A stretch of 64,000 bases of DNA from Pleodorina starrii (lineage: Eukaryota > Chlorophyta > Chlorophyceae > Chlamydomonadales > Volvocaceae). The DNA is taken from NCBI GenBank assembly GCA_030267565.1, contig BRXU01000034.1, positions 79,501-143,500 on the forward strand, given 5' to 3'. The stretch's first letter is position 1, and each line of letters opens with the position of its first letter. The notes under the pieces are model-generated. The model worked only from the letters and a program-made list of their open reading frames with translations. It was not told where the DNA came from and searched no databases. The position numbers and the translations under genes were made by a program. This document shows positions 22,905 through 33,791 of the stretch, one piece after another.

Positions 22905-24745
22905 AACCGCGTCTGTCAGGTAGCATGCGTGTTGGAGCTAAAGTGCAGGATTTTGATAATGTCTTGTGATTGGGGTGTCATTCGTGGGGAGCCGCCTACG
23001 GATGGCAGTCCGCCTCGCGGCTGGACGAGCAGACAGTCCCACGCGAGTTTGAAGGCTCATGGGTGAGGCTCTCATCGACCCTTGAAAAACGCCGGTCTGT
23101 CAAAGAGTCTGCACTCAACCACATTCCGAACAACCGGAATCATAACTTCATCCTGTACCCAGATGGATGTAGCAGTTTAAAAGCTGCGTTGCATGTGCTG
23201 GAGCATGCATGGCGTTCGCAGGCGTTCGGGGTTTGGAGTTTGAAAACCAAGTTGATTACCGTAGGCTCTTGATGACTCTGTTTGGGCGGCGCACGCACAT
23301 GATTACGAATCACTCGGTCGACTTACAATATTGTAAATCAGGCGTAAGGTCCGTGGAGCTCTACCGCAGAGCCTGAAGGATATTCCTTAGTTCGCCTTTT
23401 CGCAGTCAATGAGACAGACAGCAGCCGGCGGGAACCCTCAGGCGCCCTTCCGGATCTAGGCAAGCGAGAAGCTTGACGGGGCCGGCTGGTTTGTAAATCA
23501 ACGGGCTGAGTCTGGTGAAAAGAAGCCCCGGACCGCCTCGCACCACGTTCATCAGTCGTCCCTGGAAGCTAGATGCACTTGACGTTCAGACAACATGCAT
23601 TGATGACACAAAAGCTCTTTGTCAGCAATGCTGCGCGATATATTCGCCCTGCAAGAACAATAAATGTACGACGCCGTGCCCTTCAAAAACGTACGGGATG
23701 AAGGAGCAACCCACTGACAATCGCGCGCGTGCCGAAATGCATGCAAATCTTGCACCGAAGAGTCTCTGGCCTACTACACACCGATTCGTTCACATATTAT
23801 CTTTCCGTACTGCGCTGCATTGCCTAGCTAATCCAAACCACATACCACACACCGATATAGGCGCTCAGGCGCCGCGGACTGCCGTACTCATAATATCTCG
23901 CCCCCATGTAAGTATCCGTCTTGAGCGTTCTTCACCAGTGCACGCAGCCAGAGTGACAACGCGCCTTTGACAACGCCCGCCGACCGAAGGCATCAGAATA
24001 CCTCAACCGCAGTCCCGGGCACAGCGTCGCGACACACCAGTGTTACGGCGGGGACCAGTGTTACGGAGAGCCGAATGACTGAGGCAGGCATGGGTGACTC
24101 GACAGACCGCGGAATCGCCACCATCAGCAGCAGCACCACCGTCACGCAGACGCACGCACGCAGATTGACGCACGCAACGCACACACACACACACACACAC
24201 ACGAACCGCACGAAATTACGCACGGCTTGGAATCATAACCGGCCTTCCAACAAAGCATTAAACCGCAACCGCAAACTTGAGCTGGATTCTTGGCAAAATT
24301 GCCCAACTTGCGTTGCCCACCAACATCTCAGAATGACGCAGAAGGCACCAAACAGCAGCACAGGACGCTGCCTGGGACATGCACATTGATCAGCGGGCCA
24401 ATTATTTCGTCCATGCACCACTCAATCAACTCCTTAGTTGTTCTGCTTTCGGTCAGATTTCGGTGCTTTGTCCGGCCCAAGGGCAAGGTGGGTGTTTAAA
24501 GTTCAATCCACGCGATGCTCGCATACGCATACTGCCGTACGCACGTTGGGCAAACGGCAGTACACTAGGCACTCACTACTACTGCATGCCCATATGCATA
24601 GCACCGCCACTGCATCGCACCATTAAGTCGCCACCACAAACATCGTATGTATCTCCGCCAGTTCCCGCGCAAGGCCGACAGATAGCCCTATATAACAATG
24701 AACTATGGTTCACAATCGCGCAGCGCTTGGCAGCCGGCTGAGCCC
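22905..24745. other. Intergenic region with CA-dinucleotide run
   Basis: This stretch lies between the start of paralog C and the stop of the DUF506 gene, both on the minus strand. A (CA)n microsatellite of about 12 repeats lies at 24176-24201. I see no coding exon or RNA gene. Confidence 0.45.
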
Positions 24746-26769
24746 TCAGCAGCAGCCAGCCGTCGCAAGCTTGACGGTGTAGACCCGGGGCAGCATCTTC
24801 AGCGTTGCGGCGGACAGTTTGAGGCTGCAACCGGCGCCTCGCTTCAGGCTGGCCGGACCGCCACCCGTGCGGCGGTGCACGGGAGAGACCACCAGCGACC
24901 GCAGCACGTCGTTGTTGAGACTCCCCGCCGCGAGGCGAGGTGCATTCAGGCTGCTGCTGCTGCTGCTGCTGCCGCTGCCCCCGCCGCTCACACAAGTGCC
25001 GGTGGTGGCGGTGGTGGTGGCGACGGCGGGCACCGCCGCGGCGGCGGCGGCGGCGGACGCCTGCCGCTGCGGTGCCGCGGCTGCCGCGGCTGTTGTCGTG
25101 TCCGTGTGGATGGGACCCCGGCTCAAGTTCATGAGGCAGTGCTGCCAGTGCGCCTCGGCCTCGGCCTGGACCGTGCGGGAGAGGTTCGAGGCGGAAGCGA
25201 GCTGCGCCGTGAGGGCGGAGCGGGCGGGGCAGGCCCGAGGGGCGGCGGCGGCGGAGACGCAGGCAGTGGAGCCGCACTGGAAGCCGGTGACGACCGCGTG
25301 CGGTTGCGACAGGGAGGAGCGCGATGAGGAGCGCTCGTCGCTGCCGCTGCTGGCGGAGGTGGTGGCGCTGCCGCAGGCGGAGGTGGATCCGTTTGAGCTG
25401 GCGACGTCGCTCTGGGTGTGCGCCAGGGAGGGCCAGCTTTGGATGGAGGTGGGGGAGGTGGAGAGCGTGGAGGTGGTGGCGGCTGCGGCGCCGTGGACGC
25501 TGCTGCGCAGTGCGGGGTGCAGCGACACGAAAGACGGCGGCACGAAGACCGAGTCGGCGAAGCGGCGCGGCAGCCATTTGGAGAGGAGCGCTTGCTTGCT
25601 GCGCCAGGGCGGAAGCTCGATGCCGAGCGCGGCGGACTCTTGGACGAGCGTGCCGGTCAGCAGGCAGACGAGCGCGTTCACGGTGCCGATGGTGCCGACG
25701 AAGCACTCGGGTAAATTCTCGACGGCGGTCGAATAGGCGCTGTTGGATGGCATCCCAGCGACTTTGAACTGCTCGCGGAAGAAGGGGTCCACGATGACGC
25801 AGAGTCCTGATACAAGGAACGCAGGGAAGATGGTTGCAGGGATTAGAACCAGGACGCCTAATTACAATGAGTCGTATCATGGTTTGCGAGTTGTGCGCAG
25901 ATGCTGAAAAGGAGTTGACGGCGCACCTACAATGGTTACGTAGTGCCAGAAGTTAACCAAACTGAAACTGGCAAGCTTCCAATTTGTATCATCAAACGCG
26001 TGAATATGTAGGCTAATCAAGTGCAGCCACTTCGAGTTCAAAAGGCAAGCGAAATCGTCGGAAACCTTGCGCATTCGTTCGAGTCCAGGGTTAACCTGAG
26101 TCTCACACATTCTTAACAGGAAGAATTTTGTTCTCTAAGATAGTCCCTTTACAAGGGCATTGGTATTATTTCATTTTTTACAGACGAGCTGGATAACAAC
26201 TACATAGTGCGATCGCATTAGTGCAAGTCAAGACACGTCGGACAACCAGTCATGTGCGCACGTGGCCCGGAAGTACTTGCAGGAACACATTGGGACCAAC
26301 ATCTTCGTCAAATTGTTCACATAAATAAAATAAAAGACCCGATGTTTTGCGCTGTATCGTACGGGTCGTCGCTTGCCGGGACTTACCAGAAGACCCGGAC
26401 TGGCAGATGAGGAAGGAATGCCGAAGCGTGGCAAGGTAGTCGGGAGACTCAATTCCTACTCCAAGACCAGAGCGAAGGGTTACCAAAAGGCCGTCCTGAG
26501 CAAGCTTCTCGGCAAGCTTCTGCAGTGATGAAGAGCCAGGATACTGCCGAAGGATCGATGATGCCTTCCGCAGAGCGATATGAACGCGCTCAAGTGCAGC
26601 GAGGACTCCGGGCGACAAGGCAATGCGTGAGGTAGTCGGCTGCGGGGCAGGAGACGACATCCAGGTCAACCGGCAAGTACTGTGATACAGTTATCATTGG
26701 ACTGACACTTAAGCCTCCTACCTGAGCATCAATTCGATCGTTAAGCTGAGAGATCTTGTCGGAGAACAT
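24746..26769 (-). CDS. DUF506 (PDDEXK_6) family protein
   Basis: Three exons (453 aa) join in phase: 26769-26722 (MFSDKISQLNDRIDAQ), 26639-26387 and 25806-24746. Residues about 75-185 read IESPDYLATLRHSFLIC, then CVIVDPFFREQFKVAG, LPECFVGTIGTVNALVCLL and GIELPPWRSKQALLSKWLP. The order VD-FR-QF-(V/I)A, LP--FVG and PPWR----L--KW is the signature of the plant DUF506/PF04720 family, which has a predicted PD-(D/E)XK nuclease-like fold and no established enzyme activity. The CKSKW motif usual in the first half of land-plant members is not evident. The last 260 residues are Ser/Ala/Thr-rich with poly-Ala and poly-Ser runs and look disordered. The start is supported by in-phase splicing of a short first exon. 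Confidence 0.72.
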
Positions 26770-29449
26770 GGTCGATTCTTTGAAAGACTGATATGAGCTT
26801 GCCAGCTTAGTGTGAAAAATTATAGCTGGCAGTTAAGAGTAAAAATATATCGTGGGCCAAAGAACTCTGTATTCAGGAAGAAGTAATAACAACAGCGCCG
26901 AAGGCCGCACTAAATGGAGGCTGTCCCTGCAGGGATCAGCTCCCGTGATCAGCTTAAAGCCAGACGCCCTTCACATGGACGTACGACATGGCATGTGAGA
27001 AGGTCAAGTGGTACCCGAGGGAGCCCTGCACTACTTCAAGCCTTGGCTAGGATTCAAAACGATTTCCTCTGTGTATGCAGTTGGTGTGTCCGAGGTGCAG
27101 GGGTTGAATGGGTAATTTAGGGGTTCAGGAGGTCGAGAGTTCACCCGCAGTCTCAGCAACCGTTAAACGACGATCAAGTAGGCATCAACATTGTTTGTCA
27201 TCGATGCTCAAATGTTTATACCATACCCGCACAACCGTGTGTCTACAAACAAAAGCGGCTTCCGTACGGTAATATAGTGGTATCAGTCATCACTTATGCA
27301 AAGAAACCCAAAAAACAAACTGGACGAGGTGTCTATTGTATTGCAGGTTTAGCGCAGCTTTAAACACTACAACTTTGGCTCAGGGGTGGTGCCGTGCCGC
27401 GAAGCGGACGTAAGGGTAAGGGTAAGGGTGACCTAGTCCTGAACAGGGCCCGGCTGTTGCGCAACTCTTAAGATGTCTGAAAAACGCAGTATACAACACG
27501 CCCTTGATAAACAATTAGGGAGCTTGCCGACAGCCGTTTGACGGTACGGTACAGCGGTGGGTCGACGGGCTTTCGCTGTTCAACGCGCGCTTTCGCTGAT
27601 GATACAGATCATTACAGCTCGGGGTGAAATAAATCTCCAAATCTCCATAGTGCATTAACATAACTTAAGTTTTAGTAAGTCGGCGCTTCAGCTGTTGCAA
27701 GGGTTTGCTTCCGATGGTTGCTTACGGAGGAGGTACACTTGGAGAAGACATTCCCTCCGCTTGTCTCGCTTTTCTGTCATGCCATGTTCTGTCCTGCCAT
27801 GGAAAGCGCCTAGTCTTGAGACAGTGCGCGCCGGACGGCTGAGCGGACTCGCTGCCAACCGTGGCGGAAGTATGCGGCACCAGCCCTCACCAGCAGCGCC
27901 AGCAGCGCGGTACGGAGCCGGTGCCGGGGGCGAAATATGTGACAGTCTCCTCATCAAGTGGAGTGGGATTGGTGAAACAGCGCGCGCGCTCTTCCAACGA
28001 GCCCCGGTGCTCCGTGCACGCAGAGGGGGCCTGCCGATAGCGGCAGGACAGAGGCGGACAGGGGCGGACACGGACCGAAACATCTGTTGTGGACCGTCCG
28101 ACAGAGTGCGGTGCGCTTTGCCCCCACAGACTGTCCCGGCCGAGGCTTGTTCGTCCCCATCGCACGCTCCTCGCAGCGCGACAGCTGAGGTGGCCGGCGG
28201 CATCGGCATGTCGGCCTGAGGTCGCGTCCCGCGAGATCCCCACAGCAGTTAAGGACAGCCGCACAATCCCGAGAATCCTAAAAGCCTCTGGAATGCCGAA
28301 CTCCCATCTCTGGCAGCCGTCAGCTGCGGAATGAAGTGGGCAGCTGTCAGCTGCGGACGCTGCGATACGGTCAGGTGCGGCATGCACCGGTGATCTTTGG
28401 GGTCGATTCCTTCGTTTATCAACCTTCCGGATAAGCGGCGGTGCTAGGACGATCGGTGGAATACTGCCTGCTGCAACCCGTGCATGGTGTGCCTATCACA
28501 CACACAGCATGTGTCGTGACAGCGCAATGTGAGGGCCCGTCAATGAGGGAAAGGTGAGACTACGATAGCCAAAGACATGCGCAGGCTGGACGGTGAAGTG
28601 GTCGCAAATGCGCTCTGTATCACCAAGCGCTTTTATGCGGACCGAACGGTGCGCGCCAGTCGCGCACCCCGCTCGCACCCTTACTGAGAAGCGGATCCAC
28701 CGAGAGGCGAGACAGCTGTGCATGCCGGGTGCCAGCCCTTTTGACGGACTTCAGCAGCACACTTCAGCAGCGCAAAGAATAACCTCACCATATGTGCAAC
28801 TGTAACTGTCATTTACTCCCGCTGCAAAGGGTTGACAGCAGCGCTGCAGAAGGTCGAGCTCTGTTACGTTTCTATCTTTCTGCCACGTTTCAAGTTAACG
28901 TTCAACCGGAGGCAGCAAGCCACTCGCGAATTTGATCTACTTGTGAAAGCAGTTAAATATATGTTGCTTTAATTATTATTATCATAGGGGCTCAGCAAGG
29001 ACCGCTGCGTTTGTGCGAGCAGGAACTGGCAGGAACACTCAAAACGTGAGTAATGCCCGTTCCCTCAACGAGGTTTGACAGGCAAGCACTCACAACGTTT
29101 GACAGCTGCGACCTACCTCGGCCACGTCAGAGCTTTTTCGACAATGCCGACTCTACGGTCTCCTTTTGAGCGCTGTCACTCCCTTCGTGAGGAGGCCACG
29201 TACCGGACCCCTGCAGACAGACACACATTTGCCCCGTGTTCTTTTGGACGCACCACTTCACACAGATGACCTGAATTTCGCTGGACGCACGTCATTTCCC
29301 CAAAGTTACTCATCTACTCATAAGCCATTGATTCTTAAATGTATTGGTTCACGATTGGCTACCTAATCCTGATGCGATCTTTGTTAGGTCTGTCGCGGTA
29401 CAATTAAATTTGCGCCAATCCACCTGGGTTGAAGGCAAAGCAGGGCACA
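26770..29449. other. Intergenic region between divergent DUF506 gene and paralog D
   Basis: This 2.7-kb stretch separates two divergent genes and must contain both promoters. Overlapping open frames of 165-175 codons on both strands at 27688-28387 show no recognisable domain. A TAAGGG hexamer occurs nearly three times in tandem at about 27412-27429. Nothing else stands out. Confidence 0.4.
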
Positions 29450-31928
29450 ATGCCACGCCGCCTTCGGCTGGCGTCCTGGCTCCCCACCAGGTGCTTCTCC
29501 GACGCAGCCACCGCCGCCAACGGCGACGCGCCTGACCCACCCAAGCCGCCAGCCCCATCACCACCCGCCACATTCACCGGCATCTCCAGGCCCCGCACTT
29601 CACCCTCACCTGCTCCCTGCCTGAGGCATGAGGAAGATCCCCGAACCAGCGCAAGCAGCTGCACTGTTGCTAGCATCGCAAAGGCTAGCATTTGTCACGG
29701 ACATGACAGCAGAACCAGCAGTGGCGGCAGCCGCAGCAGCAGCTCCGGAGTAATTCCCGGCCGCGCAGAAAGCGACAACAGCACGGCTACTGCTGCTGCC
29801 TGCTCATCGGGCTCCAGTACAGCAGGCTACCCCGAAGGGGAAAGGGCGGCGCTGGGGAAGCCATCACCCGGTACGTTGCGATTTGCGAGGGCTGGTTACA
29901 CCCTTCCATCTGTGGGGCTTCTGCAGCACCTACCGAAGCAAGATTGGCTCCGCGGGACGCCGGTTCTGTTGTCATCGTGCATCCTGTTGGCGATCGATGC
30001 GCTGTCGCTGCCTCCTTAGCATGTAACCCCGCCTCCAAAGTGCTGATCCCCTTGGCCGCCCGCTTTCCGCGCGCTCCCCCGCAGTGGCGGACACGGTTGT
30101 CGGGGCCGCGGCGGCGGAACCAGGCGCCGAGGAGGCGTTGGAGTCGGAGTGAGTCCTGTTGTTGTTGTACCGCTGACTACGCGGCCAGCGATGTAACACT
30201 CTCTTTCTCTCTCACAAGCATGTACCATAATGCCCGTTGGCTGCTGCTGCGAATACGGAATTACGGATACGGCACACACATGTATGGCCCGTTGGCTGCT
30301 GCTAATACGTCATGTATTTGTAATGTCCGCAGGCTGCTGCTGTGGCGTCGGTTTCGTCTGACGCAGTATCTGTCCGCCGTGTCTCCCTCCTGGCGTCGCG
30401 TGGTGGGGATGTTCGAGTACACGGTTGTGGCACGACCCAGTAATGACCCATCGCTAGGGCTGCAGGTGAGACATTCACGGAGGTTCGGCAATTATGTATG
30501 TAAGAAAGATAGTGTGCGACACTGAGCTGTCCGTACTGCTGCTGCTGCTTTTGGTGATGCGGTGCGGCGCGGTGGACTTTCGTGGCCCCGGCCCGTAAGG
30601 GCCTCTTTCCGCACACGCCTGTACCTCGGTTATTTTTGAAGCCCTTCCCTTACCTGAATTGCACTCCGGGCCGTGCACGACTGTACAACTGTACGGCACA
30701 ACCGTGTACTGTAGGGCTGGCGGCGCGGCTTGCTGGACCGCTGGGAGCTCAAGTTCCCCGTGCTGACCATCTTCGACGCCCCGGGGCGGGCGGCGCCGGG
30801 GGAGGGCTTCACCGAGTGGCCGCTGTTCGACATATTCAAGGTACGGCTGTCGTCTGCTTGACTGCGCTCCAAGCGAAGAGCCTCCTCGCTTGATACGGCC
30901 CTCCCGTATTGATAAACTCGGGCCCGGTCCGGCGAGCTGCCCGATGGCGCGAGATCTGAGCTGCGTGTTGCAAAGCTCCATCGCACGAATCCCTCCTCAC
31001 GTCCATGCCGTTGTCTCCTCCCCTTCCTGCCCTTACTCATCCTGCTGCCGCGTCCCTTGCGTGCTGCTTACTCCACTCCACGCCACGCCACGCCTCTCAC
31101 GTTTCACGTCCTGCCCGCTTCGTCGCTGGGTCGCCTCCGCTCCACGCACGCCCACACGCCGTCAGATCGATCTGCGCGGTCTTTCCGGTTGGGCGGATTA
31201 CCTGGCCTCCCTCCGACGCGCTGACCGCTGGAACGTAAAGACGCGGACAAAGGTACCGTAATACGGCACTGGGTAGTACGGCGTGACATTACTTGGGTGC
31301 TCCGGTGCAGCTCGCACGTCACGTCACGTGCACGGCGGGTTATAAAGCGCTCCTCCACTTGACCGCTGTGCACCTTTGCTGTTCGGCAGTGCCTCGGCCA
31401 AGACCGAGAAATTTGTGTTCCTGATGCTCTGCAAGTCTGTGGCGCTTAGGGGTGAAGAGAGGGGTTGTTGTGTTCAGCGCGCCGGGAACCCAGAATGTTG
31501 GCCGGCTGCCCCAAATCTGTCGCCCTACTCTGCACCCTAAAACCCTAAAACGTTAACACTAAAACCCTCGTGCAGCTCTTCCGATCGTTCGAGTCCGAGG
31601 GGCACCTGACATGCCAGGTGGTGCGGCTGGGGCCGGAGGCCTTTGCGCCGCGGCCGCAGCCACAGCCGCCGATGCCCTCACACGGGACACCGGAAGCGGC
31701 GCCTGCACCGGCGGCCCCTTGCAAGGGCATCTGCGAGGCGAAGGCGTGCCGGCCTGGAGCCACGGTCTTTTGCGAGCCGTTGTCAGTGCCGGCTGAGGCT
31801 CTGAACAACGGCGCGTCAGGGTTCGAATCCGACATCTGGCGATTTCGGCTGCCTCAGGTACCGTCGCCAGGGCAGGATGATGTGGCAGTCCAGCGGCTTG
31901 ACGATGGGCTGCCGCAGGACCAGGAGCC

Positions 31929-31962
<34 letters not shown>

Positions 31963-33791
31963 TCGATAGGCCTGCCATTGCCGCCGCTACTAGAGCAGGG
32001 ACAAACGCGGTCTCAAAGGAAGAAGCAACGGAAGCAGCAGAAACAGGCGCAGGAGCAGCAGCAACAGCAGCAGCAAGACATGGCGCTGAAGCACGGCAAG
32101 AAGCGGTCCGACTGCGCGCCCGGCGGTGGCGACGCGACGGCTGCGCCCCCACAGCTGAGTTTCGTGACCCCTGGGTCGGTGGCGGAGGCGGAGGCGCTGC
32201 TGGGTCAGATGTGGGGCCTGTACGAGCAGACGGGTACCCGGAACGGCTTTGTGGAGTGCAGTCGAGAGCAGTTTGAACGGCTGGTGCGGGAGGCGCCGGG
32301 GGTGCAGGTGGGTGAAAAGGAGGGTGGCTGGTGGGTTGCTACGGCCTGGGTCTGGATCTGGAGGCACGGGAAGGCGAATGCCTAGAGAGAAAGGACAACA
32401 GGAATGCGTGTAAGGGTGACCTATGACATCACTGCATGGGCAGATCTCAGGCGAACAGCCAACCAGCCGCCAAACATTGAGCCCCTCTCCTTGGTTATGC
32501 AGTACCTGTGCCGTAAGTGCAGTACATGCCGTACTGATGTTCCCCCGCAGGCGGTGGTGGTGCGCGAGGGCGGCTCCGCCTCGGGCCCCCTCCTGGCGTT
32601 CGGACTGCTGCTGCCACAGCGCGAGAGCCTGCAGCTGCTGTACATCGGCATGGAGTACGACAACCCACTTGTACGGCAATCCAGCTGCTACTTCCAGGTG
32701 CAGGCAGGGTGGGCGGGGCTCCGTCTTCTGGAGTGGCCGGGATGGCGCTGGGGTTGTTTCTGTGGCACTGTGCAAAACAGCCGTCTGCTGCCGGAACCCA
32801 ACACGCAGCAGCTTGCGCCAAGTAAGCTTGTTTACTATCTGTTGCCCGCGCTGGTGCGCGTCAATCGACCACGTCAGCGCACCCAGGCACCCCTTTACTG
32901 CACATGATTCTTCACGAAGCACCCCAATCCTCCCAGGATTCCTGCCCCTCGCCCCTCGCCCGTGCCGATGTCTTCGCTACGGGTTTTCCTTTCACACCCC
33001 TGCCTGGCTTCTACCCCTCTTGTGGGCACTCATGCACTCCTGGTCCTCCTCCAACAGATCCTCTCCGTCGGCCTGCAAGTGGCGCTCGTACACAATGAGG
33101 CTGTACGGCAACGCAGGGCCGCCGCCGCCGCCGCCGTCGCCGCTGCCGCAAAGGCTTGCCGGGGCCTGCTGGCAACTGCGGGCCCCAGCGTGTCCGCGTC
33201 TTCCACCCAGCAGATGTCCCCAGCTGCTCCGCGGCCCTTCGCTGCCGCCACCGCCGCCATCGCCACCAGCACCACCACCAGCAGCGGCGGCGACGGGGCG
33301 ATCTCGGCGTTGGCCGATGGCACCGCCGCCGGCGTCGCCGCCGCGGCGTCGCCACCGCCTCCGCCGCCACCTCCGTCGCTGGGTCCCCGCGTGGGGCTCA
33401 TTGAATTTCTGGACCTGGGCCCGGGCAGGAGGTGGGTAAGGGGGGAGGTGGGCCTTGAGGGTGCTTTGGGCTGAGGGCGGACATCGAGTATACTGGGGGG
33501 CAAGCAGGCAGATCTTCACTGTGCTTGCCCATGTCCCTCTGCCTGCCATTACATTCTTCCTGTCCTCCCCACTCCTCCCTCCCTGCCTCCCTCCCTCCCC
33601 CATGTCTCCCTCCCTCCCCCCAACACACACATACACACACATACACCCACAGGTTTGTCAAGGAGCACCTGGGGGCGGTGGGCCACCCCGTGTCCATGTA
33701 CACCAGGGGCATAGGGCCCATCGCGCAGCGCATGTCGCGCCGCCTGCTGGCCCGCTACTTCAGCCCCAAGGTGTACGTCAACGACCCCTGA
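29450..33791 (+). CDS. Paralog D: BioF2/FemAB-like GNAT-fold acyltransferase-like protein
   Basis: Nine in-phase exons give 740 aa: 29450-29870, 30085-30148, 30333-30465, 30715-30840, 31166-31252, 31576-32307, 32551-32697, 33058-33431, 33653-33791. It is inverted relative to A-C. Its first coding part is split by an extra intron (donor G|GTACGT) and shows no membrane helix, unlike A and B. Core blocks are LLLWRRFRLTQYLSAVSPSW, DAPGRAAPGEGFTEWPLFDI, IDLRGLSGWADYLASLRRAD, a linker with two Gln runs (10 and 7), FVTPGSVAEAEALLGQMWGL, AVVVREGGSASGPLLAFGLL, LIEFLDLGPGRR and FVKEHLGAVGHP, ending VYVNDP. The intron after exon 6 (32308-32550) is the empty counterpart of the minisatellite intron in A. 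Exon 3 is nucleotide-level near-identical to A and B, exon 4 to C. Start codon is the weakest part of the model. Confidence 0.72.

Noticed and set aside
24176..24201. (CA)n run as a regulatory element
   Set aside because: It is an ordinary dinucleotide microsatellite with nothing around it to suggest a role.
27412..27429. Telomere-like TAAGGG repeats
   Set aside because: There are only about three copies, the phase does not match TTTAGGG, TTTTAGGG or TTAGGG, and the location is internal.
31576..32307. Gln runs of paralog D as a sign of a transcription factor
   Set aside because: The runs are coded by plain CAG repeats in a linker that differs in every paralog, so they reflect slippage more than function.
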